A stretch of DNA of 64,000 nt from G963677445 sp963678275 (GTDB taxonomy: Bacteria > Bacteroidota > Ignavibacteria > Ignavibacteriales > Melioribacteraceae), in the NCBI GenBank assembly GCA_963678275.1, contig OY782765.1, positions 6,696,001-6,760,000 of the forward strand, in the 5' to 3' direction. The position numbers were made by a program, and so were the translations under genes. A model generated the notes under the pieces. That model was given only the letters and a program-made list of their open reading frames with translations. It was not told the origin of the DNA and searched no databases. Of this stretch, positions 8,062 through 19,254 are shown piece by piece (position 1 is the first letter of the stretch; each line of letters begins with the position of its first letter).

Positions 8062-10074
8062 ATGCTAAGAAAATTTATTTGTTTGATGGTCTTTTCATTC
8101 ACCTCATTCATTGCTCAGGATGAAATGAATGAATTAAGAATAATTGGAAAACCAACTCTGCTTGAAAGTGAGTTTATTAGTAATGATGTGCGAGATATTA
8201 ATAGAGAGATATGTGCAGGATTGAAAATAGTGACAGACCTGAAAGGATTTTCATATAGTTCAAACAATGGCATTGTTAAAATCGATAAACAACCCGGACG
8301 TGACGTTCTATTTCTTTCTCCTGATGAAAGGGTAGTAGAGATATATTGTCTTGGTTATAAACCTTTAAAAGTGATTCTTTTTGAAGAAGGTATTTATTTA
8401 AAGAGTACGCAGGTTTGGCTGCTTGAAGTAACGGGGGAAAAAAAGCTTGATTTTATTCCGGTTAATATTATTGTTGAACCTATTGATGCAAATTTATATA
8501 TTGATGGTAAAATTGGTACCGGAGGGCCTACGTACCAGCTTTCACCAGGGGATCATTTGATAAAAATCATTGCCGATAATTATCAGTCAGTGGAAAAAGA
8601 AATATTTGTATCACCAAAATCAACATTATTTAACTTCATACTTGAGGAATTAGAGCAGGTTGCAGTAACTATCAAATCTATTCCTTCCGATGCGGATATT
8701 ATAATTGATGGTTTTAAGAAGGGAATAACAGACAAGGTTCTTTTTTTATTTCCGGGAATATATATGGTGGAAATTCAAAAATCGGGTCATGAAAAGGTTG
8801 GTAAAGAAATCGTTATTCATCAAAAAGGAGATAATAAGTTCCTTTTTAATCTAAATAAAATTAGCGGAAATATTATTTTCGATATTACTCCATCAAATGC
8901 CAAACTGCTGATAAACAGGGAAAATTATTCGGGAAGCAAAAATATTGCCCTTCCTGCAGGAAAGCATAAAATTGAAATAAGCGCTGATGGTTATCAAACC
9001 ATTGAAGATATTATTGATGTGAAAGAAGGGGAAGTAATTAATCGAAATTATATTTTGAATGTTTTTACCGGCAAACTTCAGTTTTCTGTCCAACCACTTG
9101 AGGCAACTACTGTTTTAAAAAAAGATGGTAAAGAGATAATGCGCTGGAAAGGATATAAAATTATGAATGACTTACCCTCAGGAAATTATATCGCCGAGAC
9201 TTCTTATCCGGGGTATTATACGAAAGTAACCAATATTATCATTGATAAAAAGAAACCTTCATTAATTGAAGTATTACTAATAGAAGAAACTAAAAACTCT
9301 CTGAAAGTAGTACAAAATAAAAATAAATCAAAGGAGATGATGGTTTTTGTAAAAGGTGGCTGGTTCAATATGGGCGATGCTTGGAATGATGGTAGGAAGG
9401 ATGAAATACCAGTTCACAGAGTTTGGGTGGACGATTTTTTTATTAGTAGATATGAAGTTACATACGAGGAATATATTGATTTTCTTAATACAATTGGCGT
9501 TAACAGCAATGGATTTTTCGAAGGTAAAAAATATATTAATCTTGATCCAAATGTTTGTGCAGTTTCGTATAACGGGTTACATTTTTTCTTTGAAGCAAAT
9601 AAATATGCAGACGATCCCAGATGTCCAGTTGCTAACGTAACTTGGGATGGTGCAATAGCTTTCTCAAATTGGAAAGGAGGCAGATTACCCACAGAAGCAG
9701 AATGGGAATACGCCGCAAGAGGTGGAATGAACAGTAAATCATATAAATATAGCGGGAGCGATAATATTGATAAGGTCGCATGGTATGAGGCTAATTCTGG
9801 AAACATGTCTCATCCTGTAGGTTTACTAATCCCAAATGAACTTGATATTTTTGATATGAGTGGTAATGTAGAGGAGTGGTGTAATGATTCGTATTCATCA
9901 GGATATTACAAAGTTAGTCCAAATAGAAATCCGAAGGGAGCACGATTTGGAAAACGGGTTAAAAGAGGTGGCGCCTGGATCAGAAATGCTTTCTGCAGCA
10001 AGGTTTCTACTCGCGCCTATGCTCGGAATGAATTTGCCAGCTTTGAAGTAGGTTTTCGTTTTGTAAAAGACTAA
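8062..10074 (+). CDS. PEGA-repeat protein with C-terminal formylglycine-generating-enzyme-like domain
   Basis: A 670-residue exported protein with a signal peptide (residues 1-18). Four or so PEGA-type repeats run from about 130 to 400 (pattern: VNIIVEPIDANLYIDG, VTIKSIPSDADIIIDG, IIFDITPSNAKLLINR), each a surface beta domain. An FGE/SUMF1-like domain fills about 425-670 (FVKGGWFNMGD, PVANVTWDGAIAFSNWKGGRLPTEAEWEYAARGG, DMSGNVEEWC, KRGGAWIRNAFCS, GFRFVKD). True sulfatase-activating FGEs use two neighbouring cysteines in the RGG region. Only one (FCS) is obvious here, so formylglycine formation is doubtful and a structural or ligand-binding role is likelier. Related proteins in Bacteroidota relatives are often envelope or gliding-associated. 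It stands alone in its orientation, with AT-rich DNA upstream. Confidence 0.8.
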   Translation: MLRKFICLMVFSFTSFIAQDEMNELRIIGKPTLLESEFISNDVRDINREICAGLKIVTDLKGFSYSSNNGIVKIDKQPGRDVLFLSPDERVVEIYCLGYKPLKVILFEEGIYLKSTQVWLLEVTGEKKLDFIPVNIIVEPIDANLYIDGKIGTGGPTYQLSPGDHLIKIIADNYQSVEKEIFVSPKSTLFNFILEELEQVAVTIKSIPSDADIIIDGFKKGITDKVLFLFPGIYMVEIQKSGHEKVGKEIVIHQKGDNKFLFNLNKISGNIIFDITPSNAKLLINRENYSGSKNIALPAGKHKIEISADGYQTIEDIIDVKEGEVINRNYILNVFTGKLQFSVQPLEATTVLKKDGKEIMRWKGYKIMNDLPSGNYIAETSYPGYYTKVTNIIIDKKKPSLIEVLLIEETKNSLKVVQNKNKSKEMMVFVKGGWFNMGDAWNDGRKDEIPVHRVWVDDFFISRYEVTYEEYIDFLNTIGVNSNGFFEGKKYINLDPNVCAVSYNGLHFFFEANKYADDPRCPVANVTWDGAIAFSNWKGGRLPTEAEWEYAARGGMNSKSYKYSGSDNIDKVAWYEANSGNMSHPVGLLIPNELDIFDMSGNVEEWCNDSYSSGYYKVSPNRNPKGARFGKRVKRGGAWIRNAFCSKVSTRAYARNEFASFEVGFRFVKD

Positions 10075-10436
10075 AATTTCTGAATAAATATATTTCTTTG
10101 AGTTTTTGATACTCTAAAGTTATTTAAATATTATTCGCAATCTCTTCAATAAATATTTATTATAGCGTTCTATCGTTATAATTTCAGATAAATTCAGTAT
10201 GAAAAAATAGAAATAGCAAAAATCGTTTTAACTCAAATTAATTTAGATTTCTGCCTGCGCAGGAATGACATTTTCTTACTAATTCTGATTAAATTATTGT
10301 GTCATTTCGGTTTGCTGAACATATTTTTAGGCATACAAACAGAATTCTAATATTGTGTTAACTATATCTTTTATATCAAACTCTCGTCATTTGAAAATAT
10401 TGCAATGATTAACAGATTCCTGTAAATTTGAGAGCC
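10075..10436. other. Non-coding region with a dispersed TGCCTGCGCAGGAATGACA-type repeat
   Basis: About 360 bases without a gene. It contains ATTTCTGCCTGCGCAGGAATGACA (near 10247), with the palindromic core TGCCTGCGCAGG, a kind of short dispersed palindrome seen in many genomes. The rest is AT-rich. No clear terminator for the preceding gene is visible. Confidence 0.5.
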
Positions 10437-11966
10437 ATGATAGAAAAAATTCTTAAATACCCATTAATATTTCTTTTTGTCGCGGGTGCGGTAATTTATC
10501 TTCCCACGGTAAATATCAGCTTTTTCAGCGATGAAACCGATTTTATTGGACGGAATAAGATCGAATCTCTCAGTGAATTAGCCTCAGTATTTGAGAAAAA
10601 GGATTTTGACAGCATTTATTACCGTCCGCTGGGAAATCTTGCCGCCGGAATTATTTCGGCAGCGGCCGGTTATAAAACCGAACTCTACCGGATTATAAAT
10701 TTCCTGCTCCATATTTTTAATTCGTGGGTTGTATATATTTTCATCTGTCAGATATTCAGAGATGAAAAGAGGAAGGAGAAGGCTCTTTTAGCCGCGTTCC
10801 TTTTCCTGATATTTCCCCTGCATGATCTGTCGGTGATCTGGCATACCGACTTATTTGACCGTGTGCTCTTCAGCTTTTATATCGGTTCGGTTATTATGTT
10901 TTTACGAAAGGGGAGATGGAATTTCCTATCACTTCTGTTGCTTCTCTGCGCCCTGCTTACAAAAGAAACTTCTTTCGGGATATCCCTGGTAATATTTATC
11001 AGCTCATATTTTATAATTCAAAAGGGGCTGAGGGATTCTGTTTTAAATACATCGCCTTATATTCTGCTTACCCTGTTTATCATTCTTATGAGAATTATCC
11101 TTTTTGATAATAATGTTTTTGCCGTAAGCGTTTCAAATAATGATCCCGGGTTGACGGCTGTTATCAAAAATTATATTTTTTATTCAGGATTGCTGATATT
11201 GCCGGTCTTCACAAATATTTTTCAGGATTTTATCAGGGCTAATTTAATATGGTTTATTCTTCCTGCTATTCCGGTTATTTTTTTTGCCGCCCGGTTTATG
11301 ATTAAAAAAGGTTACAAAAACAGAATTCTGGTATTTTCTGTTTTATTTATTATCCTCGCTCTCGCTCCTTCAAGCAGACTTCTGATGAAGTGGTATCTTT
11401 ATATTCCCTCCGTGGGATTTATCGCGTTTGTTTCGTTACTGTTATTCGATTATGTGCCGAAAAAATATGTTACCTATGCATTATTGGCAATATCGCTTAT
11501 TTATTTAGCGGGTAACATTTATAACCAGACCAGTTGGATAAATCTGACCGGAAAAGGGGATAAAATTATCAGCAAATTTGAAACTGAATTCCACGATGTG
11601 GTCAGTGATGATAAACCGCTCATCTTTTTAACAATCCCGGGCAAGGTCAATAATTTTTCGGTGTATCATCTCCAGTTTGATAAGCTGCTATCCCATAAAC
11701 TGGGGATAACCAAAGAGGTGGATATATATTCCCGGAGCGCGGTGGAGTCATTTGCAGATGAAATAAAACTGGATGATACAGGAAGCTGCTACAAAATCAC
11801 TCATACCGGGGGGAATAGTATCAGTGAGTATGGATATGAGTATGCTCCTTTTATGACAGAGCCGGAAATAACAGATGGCAAAGTAACCTCTGTCTGTATA
11901 AAGGTTGATAATATTGATTGCCATCTTGTTTCATTCTCAGGGGGACGGTTTTTTGTTGTGAGGTGA
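10437..11966 (+). CDS. Polytopic membrane protein, GT-C glycosyltransferase-like
   Basis: A 509-residue integral membrane protein with about ten hydrophobic helices. Features shared with GT-C glycosyltransferases of the dolichyl-phosphate-mannose mannosyltransferase type are an acidic pair in the first extracytoplasmic loop (SFFSDETDF near residue 30), the YRPLGN segment, and the LLTKETSFG loop typical of TMTC/ArnT-like proteins. A soluble C-terminal part of about 130 residues follows. It would transfer a sugar from a lipid carrier on the outer side of the membrane. The start is uncertain: a TTG at 10428 lies in frame, but ATG at 10437 begins the membrane segment directly, and neither has a strong ribosome-binding site. 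No other glycan gene adjoins it. Function inferred from fold features only. Confidence 0.6.
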   Translation: MIEKILKYPLIFLFVAGAVIYLPTVNISFFSDETDFIGRNKIESLSELASVFEKKDFDSIYYRPLGNLAAGIISAAAGYKTELYRIINFLLHIFNSWVVYIFICQIFRDEKRKEKALLAAFLFLIFPLHDLSVIWHTDLFDRVLFSFYIGSVIMFLRKGRWNFLSLLLLLCALLTKETSFGISLVIFISSYFIIQKGLRDSVLNTSPYILLTLFIILMRIILFDNNVFAVSVSNNDPGLTAVIKNYIFYSGLLILPVFTNIFQDFIRANLIWFILPAIPVIFFAARFMIKKGYKNRILVFSVLFIILALAPSSRLLMKWYLYIPSVGFIAFVSLLLFDYVPKKYVTYALLAISLIYLAGNIYNQTSWINLTGKGDKIISKFETEFHDVVSDDKPLIFLTIPGKVNNFSVYHLQFDKLLSHKLGITKEVDIYSRSAVESFADEIKLDDTGSCYKITHTGGNSISEYGYEYAPFMTEPEITDGKVTSVCIKVDNIDCHLVSFSGGRFFVVR

Positions 11967-12270
11967 GGGGGAAGATCAGAAGAACACTAGAAATATAAAA
12001 TATTTCAAAAATACACAAAATAATCTTTTCTTCGATATTTTTATCTTTCAAGCAACAGGAGTATAGTAAATAGGCAATTAACAATAATATTCTATCATAC
12101 CTCAGCCAAACTTTTCTTATAATTCGATCCCTTGGTAATTGACTGAAAAAAATGTAATTAAGTAAAGAGCGATTAATGATAATTATTAAAATAACCACTC
12201 TGCTTCAAGAATTTACGTCAAAACAATTCCTGAATTCTTTCTGCAATCCTGGCAAAGATCCACATTAAAG

Positions 12271-12315
12271 ACTCACCCTCTCTTTTTAAGAGAGGGGGCC
12301 GGGGGGAGAGTTGAT
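12271..12315. repeat. Left 45-bp palindromic inverted repeat flanking the DUF559 gene
   Basis: The sequence begins ACTCACCCTCTC and ends GGGGGGAGAGTTGAT, with an internal stem CCCTCTCTT/AAGAGAGGG. A 45-bp partner at 12821-12865 is related to it in inverted orientation (C-rich arm, CCCCCTCTCTT, A-rich loop, AGAGGG). The two enclose exactly one gene. The DNA between 11967 and this repeat holds no gene. Confidence 0.75.
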
Positions 12316-12407
12316 TTTTTCTGTCGGTCATTTTCTCATTCTACTCAAAATAATTACTTTATATAATGTGTGAATTTTTTATTTTACTTTCAAAAGGAGA
12401 AATAAGA

Positions 12408-12791
12408 ATGAGTCTTAACAAAAAAAGAGAGCTTTCACAAATTGCGAAAAACGTTTGCCGGGAATTACGCGGTAAATCTACTATTGCAGAAAAAATATTC
12501 TGGGAGACAGTTCGTAACAGGAGGTTCATGGGCAGAAAATTTTTGCGGCAACATCCATTATTTTACGATATAACAGGAAATGAATCATTTTTTATCGCCG
12601 ATTTTTATTGCCATTCCGAAAGACTGGTAATCGAATTGGATGGGGATTATCATAAATACCATCTGAAAAATGATAAGGAAAGAGCCAGCATATTAGAATT
12701 ATTGGGGATCAGTGTTTTGAGATTTAAGAATGAAGAGGTCATTGAAAACATTGAGTCGGTTCTTGTGAAGGTGGGTAAACACTTTATATAA
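12408..12791 (+). CDS. DUF559 domain protein (Vsr/PD-(D/E)XK-like nuclease fold)
   Basis: 127 residues. The block FIADFYCHSERLVIELDGDYH with the following VLRFKNEEV is characteristic of DUF559, a restriction-endonuclease-like fold related to very-short-patch-repair nuclease. The acidic residues of ADFYC and ELDGDYH would be the metal ligands. I chose ATG 12408 over 12366 because AAAAGGAGA stands seven bases before it and family members begin with a basic helix like MSLNKKRELSQIAK. The gene is a single-gene unit between two 45-bp palindromes in inverted orientation, the way DUF559 genes are found in many unrelated genomes. Biological role unknown; mobility of the unit is an inference. Confidence 0.85.
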   Translation: MSLNKKRELSQIAKNVCRELRGKSTIAEKIFWETVRNRRFMGRKFLRQHPLFYDITGNESFFIADFYCHSERLVIELDGDYHKYHLKNDKERASILELLGISVLRFKNEEVIENIESVLVKVGKHFI

Positions 12792-12820
12792 TAGAATAGG
12801 GATTTTATCAGCTGTTCCGA

Positions 12821-12865
12821 ACTCACCCCCCAACCCCCTCTCTTGGAAATAGAGGGGGAGCTTGA
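12821..12865. repeat. Right 45-bp palindromic inverted repeat flanking the DUF559 gene
   Basis: It begins ACTCACCCCCCAACCCCCTC and ends AGAGGGGGAGCTTGAT, 30 bases after the stop of the DUF559 gene. It forms a hairpin of its own and mirrors the repeat at 12271-12315. Confidence 0.75.
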
Positions 12866-13299
12866 TATTGTAACCAGTCTGCCTTAAAATGATAATATGA
12901 AGAAAAAACTCGACAGATATATTATCGGATGCATTATCCTTTAATATGCTATTATTGTTTATATCGAACTCGTTTTTATTACCTCATCGAATTCCCTAAT
13001 AAAATTTCCAGCAGATAGTTCGGATTGGCGCGGAAATTTTTGAACAGAATTCGGGGACCACAAAAACAAAGGATAAACTTCTATCATAAAAAAATTAAGT
13101 CACCATTTAATTGTCAGTTTTCAATCCAATTTCTCCCCACAATTCTTTACGGTCGGGAATGAGATGACAAATACAATGCAATAATTTTTTGTGAACTGTT
13201 ATAGTTAATATTACTTATATTTGCAAGGATGATTCTGTCTGATTTTGCGGGCGCAATTATCAGCGAGATGTAGTATGTAAAATAATCAGCGGGGAAGCA
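12866..13299. other. Non-coding region upstream of the GHL10 gene, possible promoter
   Basis: About 430 AT-rich bases without a gene. TATATTTGC at 13216-13224 resembles the TAnnTTTG element used at -7 in Bacteroidota promoters, but I do not find a well-spaced -33 TTTG. GGGGAAG a few bases before the ATG at 13300 is the ribosome-binding site of the next gene. Confidence 0.35.
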
Positions 13300-16149
13300 A
13301 TGAGTAAGTCTTTTATTCTTTTCATTCTTTTATTACCTTTTTTAATTTTTGGTCAGACCGACAACCAGGAATGGCGTTCCACATGGGTGGTCACCTGGGA
13401 GTATATAAATTCGGGGTCATCGGTTGAGACCAATAAAGCACGCTGCCGGCAGATACTTGATAATCATGTGACGGCTAATATGAATGCCGTATTATGGCAG
13501 GCGCGCCAGAGTGGAACAGCCTATTATAATTCTTCTTATGAACCCTGGGGATATTACGCGGGAAATAGTTATCCCGGTTATGATCCTCTTCAGTACGCGA
13601 TAGAACAGGCTCACGCGAGGGGGCTTGAACTGCACGCCTGGTTTAATGTTTTTCATGTATCTTCAACCGTTAGCGGCACAATAGCGAATTTGCATCCGGA
13701 GTGGATATGCACAAATGAGGATGGGGAATATATGACCTCTTACAGGTGCGCTTCCCCCGGAATAGCCGATGTGAGGGAGTATACAGTTAATGTTGCGATG
13801 GAAATTGTAAGAAATTATGATATAGATGGCCTTCATCTCGATTTCATCCGGTGGAATGAATATGATGAAGATGATATGGGGCCGAATATCCCGATGGAAC
13901 AGCAGATATCGCTGCTTGATGGTGAAATGCTCGCCCAAAAAGAATCGCGGGGTGATAATCCGGAAGGATATAAAAGGTATATCTACGATTCCGAACATCC
14001 CAAAAGCGGAGGAGTGCCGACAGGTTTTAATAACTGGGATGACTGGCGCAGATGGGGTGTTACCGAATTTGTAAAAACACTGCATGACTCAATCCAGGCT
14101 GTAAAACCCTGGGTGCGTTTATCACCCGCGGCGCTCGGCAAATACCGCCAGGGAGGCTCAAGCGGCTGGAACGGTTATTATGTTGTATTTCAGGACGCCG
14201 CTTTATGGTTTGATGAAGGATACATCGACCAGATGACACCCATGCATTACCACTGGACTACAGGTTCAGGTTTTACTTCCGTCTTGGGAAACGACTGGTC
14301 TCCATATATTCAAAACGGTCTGGCGGCGGGAAGGTTGTATTCTGTCGGGCCCGGTTCTTATATACTTAGTGAAAATGACCTTATGTACAGGCATACCGAA
14401 ATTGTGAATACATGCAGGAATGTTACATGGGTGGATGGATTTCAGTTTTTCAGCTACGGGACATGGAGAGACCATGCCTATTTTGATGACGCGAGGGATA
14501 ATTTCTTTACGCAGCTTACCAAAGTAAGGCCGATCTACACACAGACTCCGCCGGAAGCGCCGACTGTAGCTCTAAACAAAGTGGATTCTCTTCTTTATGA
14601 AATAACGGTCACACCCGATCAGTCAATCAACAGCGATCACTGGTACGCGATTTACCGATCGGAGGATGACCAGCTTGATGTTACAGAAGATCAGATTATC
14701 AATATTGCTTATGGCTGGACCCCATATTCCTATTTTGATGATTTTTCCGACGCCGCTTTTTATGCCGGCACATACCATTATTTTGCCACAACTTTTGACC
14801 GCTTCTGGAATGAGTCGGATGTGTCAAATTCAGTTGAAAGTGATGTTGTAAATGTGCTCGCCCCGGTTCCTGCGACTCCCTCGGTTATCGGAGTTACAGG
14901 GGGGAGCGCGACATCCCTTCTGGTAATGTGTGAACAGGTTGACTACGCTGATGGTTATACGGCGCTTGTCAGCATAGACGGAGTGAATTTTACCGATTCC
15001 ACCACTTCATCAACAAATAATATTGTTGTTGAGGGACTTACCGAAAATGTACCTTATTATTTCAGAATAAGGGCATATAACCAGAGAGGCTGGTCGGCGG
15101 TTACCGATAAACTTTTCGCGGGCGTCCCTTCTGCCGGTCAGCACAAAACCCTTGTTGTGAACGGCTTTGACCGCAGCACTAATACAAGGTATGATTATGT
15201 TAAATATTATGCCGATCCTTTGAAGAATGCCGGAGCTCCCTTTTCATATACACTGAATGAAATGGTCAGCAGCGGGCAGGTGACCCTCACGGGATTTCAG
15301 AATGTTATATGGATACTGGGTGATGAAAGCACGGCAGATGATACATTTGACCCTGATGAGCAGGATAAAGTTAAAGAATATCTGAATGCCGGGGGAAATT
15401 TGTTCGTCTCAGGCGCTGAAATAGGATGGGACCTGGAAGGGAAATCAGGCCACCCGACCTCAACAGATATTTATTTTTACAATAATTACCTGAAGGCAAA
15501 ATATGTCGATGATGCTCCGGGCGGAAGTTCAGGCACATATTACACCTGTACTCCTATTTTCGGCGAAATCTTTGACGGTCTGGCCGATTTTAATTTCGAC
15601 GACGGAACCCACGGCACAATCGATATCGACTGGCCCGACGCGATTGACGGTTATGGCGGCGGAGAGAATATCCTTAATTACGCTTCGGCTCCCGCTTCCA
15701 GTAATGTGGCAGGAGTAAAATTTAAAGGTGTTTTTCCCTCCGGTACATCGGAAGGAGCTCTTGTATATCTCGCCTTTCCTTTTGAGACTGTTTACCCGAC
15801 CAGCGCGAGAAATAACATTATGCAGAAGGTATTTGAATTTTTCGGCCAGCCTTCCGGACTGGAAGAGATAAATTCAGAGATGCCTGAAGATTATAAACTC
15901 TTCGCAAATTATCCCAATCCCTTTAATCCCGCTACGAAGATCAGGTTTGCCATTCCGGAACAGTCTAATGTGAAGCTGACAATATTTAATTCGCTGGGAC
16001 AGGTTGTTAAGGTTCTCGCGGATGAGGAAATGTCTGCCGGAACTTATGAGCTTGATTTTAACGCTTCCGGACTCGCGAGCGGAATATATTTCTATAACCT
16101 GAGAGCGGGCGTATTCAGCCAGACAAACAAAATGATGCTTTTGAAATAA
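13300..16149 (+). CDS. GHL10/DUF187 family glycoside hydrolase-like protein with Fn3 and T9SS sorting domain
   Basis: 949 residues. A signal peptide (1-18) is followed by a family-10-like TIM barrel (about 22-400; EWRSTWVVTWEYINSG, GLELHAWFNVFHVSS, YDIDGLHLDFIRWNEY with the acidic motif DFIRWNEYDEDD), as in the GHL10/YngK group. Fibronectin III-like modules (about 410-610) and a Rossmann-like domain (about 615-855; KTLVVNGFDRSTN, NVIWILGDESTAD) come next. A C-terminal type IX secretion domain (about 868-949; NYPNPFNPATKIRF, SGIYFYNLRAG) directs it across the outer membrane, so it acts at the cell surface or outside. Substrate unknown; YngK-type proteins are thought to act on polysaccharides. 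Single-gene unit with GGGGAAG before the ATG. Confidence 0.85.
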   Translation: MSKSFILFILLLPFLIFGQTDNQEWRSTWVVTWEYINSGSSVETNKARCRQILDNHVTANMNAVLWQARQSGTAYYNSSYEPWGYYAGNSYPGYDPLQYAIEQAHARGLELHAWFNVFHVSSTVSGTIANLHPEWICTNEDGEYMTSYRCASPGIADVREYTVNVAMEIVRNYDIDGLHLDFIRWNEYDEDDMGPNIPMEQQISLLDGEMLAQKESRGDNPEGYKRYIYDSEHPKSGGVPTGFNNWDDWRRWGVTEFVKTLHDSIQAVKPWVRLSPAALGKYRQGGSSGWNGYYVVFQDAALWFDEGYIDQMTPMHYHWTTGSGFTSVLGNDWSPYIQNGLAAGRLYSVGPGSYILSENDLMYRHTEIVNTCRNVTWVDGFQFFSYGTWRDHAYFDDARDNFFTQLTKVRPIYTQTPPEAPTVALNKVDSLLYEITVTPDQSINSDHWYAIYRSEDDQLDVTEDQIINIAYGWTPYSYFDDFSDAAFYAGTYHYFATTFDRFWNESDVSNSVESDVVNVLAPVPATPSVIGVTGGSATSLLVMCEQVDYADGYTALVSIDGVNFTDSTTSSTNNIVVEGLTENVPYYFRIRAYNQRGWSAVTDKLFAGVPSAGQHKTLVVNGFDRSTNTRYDYVKYYADPLKNAGAPFSYTLNEMVSSGQVTLTGFQNVIWILGDESTADDTFDPDEQDKVKEYLNAGGNLFVSGAEIGWDLEGKSGHPTSTDIYFYNNYLKAKYVDDAPGGSSGTYYTCTPIFGEIFDGLADFNFDDGTHGTIDIDWPDAIDGYGGGENILNYASAPASSNVAGVKFKGVFPSGTSEGALVYLAFPFETVYPTSARNNIMQKVFEFFGQPSGLEEINSEMPEDYKLFANYPNPFNPATKIRFAIPEQSNVKLTIFNSLGQVVKVLADEEMSAGTYELDFNASGLASGIYFYNLRAGVFSQTNKMMLLK

Positions 16150-16536
16150 AGTTTTAACTCAAATAACAGTTAAATCTATATCCTGAGTGGCGCGCAGAAA
16201 ATGTGCGCCACTGTATTTATTGAATTGTGAATTATGAATGATGAATTGTGAATTGGGATTTAACCACAAAGGGCGCGAAGGAGGCACAAAGAGCTCAAGG
16301 ATTACCCCACATTCAATAGGATTTTACCTCTACCGAATTCCATATTAAATCGTAATTTTTCTGTAGGACAGAATTGCATTCTGTCCGCAAACGCCTTGAG
16401 TGGTTAAACACACTATAGATAAAATGGACCTTGCCAAGGACGGACGCGCCGGAAAATAACAGACACACCCCGGCTCACAATTTTCTGAATCTGTCCTGCA
16501 AAGACACAAAAAATTTTCTTGATGAATTTGATATAT
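16150..16536. other. Non-coding region with dispersed repeats including an orphan half-REP
   Basis: About 390 bases between the GHL10 gene and the groEL terminator. It holds GAATTATGAATGATGAATTGTG (near 16230), related to the direct repeats at 47923 and 48163, and one isolated REP hairpin at 16363-16386. No gene. Confidence 0.6.
16363..16386. repeat. Orphan REP half-unit
   Basis: GTAGGACAGAAT followed by TGCATTCTGTCC is the same hairpin (9-bp stem, 3-base loop) that starts each of the nine REPIN-like units around the CRISPR locus. Here the second, inverted half is missing. Confidence 0.75.
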
Positions 16537-16563
16537 AAAAAAGCCCCGGAGTTGCCGGGGCTT
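16537..16563 (-). terminator. Rho-independent terminator of groES-groEL
   Basis: Read on the minus strand: stem AAGCCCCGG / CCGGGGCTT with a short loop, followed by a run of T. It lies about 40 bases beyond the groEL stop. Confidence 0.9.
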
Positions 16564-16601
16564 AAATTTATAACAGGTATTATTGTTCAGCGGGGGGATG
16601 A

Positions 16602-18251
<1,650 letters not shown>

Positions 18252-18289
18252 TTTTCCTCCGGTTAATAATTATTATTGTTATAAACTTT

Positions 18290-18586
18290 TTAGTTTACGA
18301 TACCGTAAACGTCACTTTCTCTCATTATCAGGTAATCTTCACCGTCAATTTTTATTTCGGTTCCTGAGTATTTTCCGTAAAGTACGGTATCACCTGTTTT
18401 AACTTCCATTTCAATCATTTTGCCATCTTCGGTAACTTTGCCTTTACCAGCGGCAACCACAACACCTTCGCTTGGTTTTTCTTTTGCTGTATCGGGAAGG
18501 ATAATGCCCGATTTGGTTGTTTCTTCAGCTTCCTTTGCTTTGACAATAAGTCTGTCGCCTAAGGGGGTGATTTTGAAATCAGCCAT
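18290..18586 (-). CDS. groS: Co-chaperonin GroES (Hsp10)
   Basis: 98 residues, the normal length. It starts MADFKITPLGDRLIVKAKEAEE and holds the mobile-loop region EETTKSGIILPDTAKEKP that docks onto GroEL, plus the roof and base strands ending in DYLIMRESDVYGIV. First gene of the groES-groEL operon, preceded by GGAGG (plus-strand CCTCC at 18593-18597) about six bases before the ATG. Confidence 0.98.
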   Translation of the reverse strand: MADFKITPLGDRLIVKAKEAEETTKSGIILPDTAKEKPSEGVVVAAGKGKVTEDGKMIEMEVKTGDTVLYGKYSGTEIKIDGEDYLIMRESDVYGIVN

Positions 18587-18620
18587 TTAAGACCTCCGTA
18601 ATTGTTTATTATATTTGTTG

Positions 18621-18647
18621 TTAGCACTCTGCATTCGCGAGTGCTAA
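18621..18647 (-). promoter_or_regulatory. CIRCE operator (HrcA binding site)
   Basis: A perfect inverted repeat, TTAGCACTC-N9-GAGTGCTAA, the exact consensus for the heat-shock repressor HrcA. It lies at the start of the groES transcript and touches the -10 box. hrcA itself is not in the window. Confidence 0.97.
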
Positions 18648-18674
18648 TATACAGCAAAAAGTAATTTTTGTCAA
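18646..18674 (-). promoter_or_regulatory. Sigma70-type promoter of groES-groEL
   Basis: On the minus strand TTGACA (18674-18669), a 17-base spacer, and TATATT (18651-18646). The -10 overlaps the first bases of CIRCE, so bound HrcA would block polymerase. Confidence 0.85.
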
Positions 18675-19085
18675 GATTTTACAACCAAATTAATAGCAAA
18701 TTTAACTGATTGCCAATATGATGTAAAAGTGTTAAAAAGGATTCAGATGTGAGTGGGGAATCAGAGTAAGAGTATTTTCTGAGAACTCATATTCTGCACA
18801 ATATGGCAGGGTTTCAATTAATAAATTAATACTGAACAATGAACAATTAAAAAGAGGACCGCAGATTTTTTTTTGATTACGCGGATTTCGTTGATTTAGG
18901 TGGGATAAACGCCACCAAAGAAATTACGAATGACGAATTTACGCAAAGGAAGAAACCTGATTTTTGATTTTTTAACCTTCCAGGCAACAAGAATATTTGA
19001 GAAAAAAAACAGTCATTTTTTTACGAATATTTTGTCTTCTCTCAGGATTATTGACATCTCAAGGTAGATCAAACCCCTCCCGACC

Positions 19086-19254
19086 CACTGCTGTCAACTT
19101 AAGCCCAAAACCTTTTTTATGTTCCCGGGAATATGGGGGATTGTATATTTTTTCTATCCGTCCCCACGGGGAATTCCCTGCGGGAACACCCCGTGGCTAT
19201 TTGGCTTCGCCCCCTTCGGGGACGGTAAAAAAATCCCTTAAGTTGACAGCAGTG
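19086..19254. mobile_element. MITE-like element with 18-bp terminal inverted repeats and 9-bp target duplication
   Basis: The ends are CACTGCTGTCAACTTAAG (19086-19103) and its exact reverse complement (19237-19254). The element is flanked on both sides by the direct repeat CTCCCGACC (19077-19085 and 19255-19263). The inside is non-coding and strongly folded, with an outer pair CCGTCCCC/GGGGACGG and an inner CACGGGG/CCCCGTG. This is the structure of a non-autonomous DNA transposon. The partner transposase is not in the window. Confidence 0.88.
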
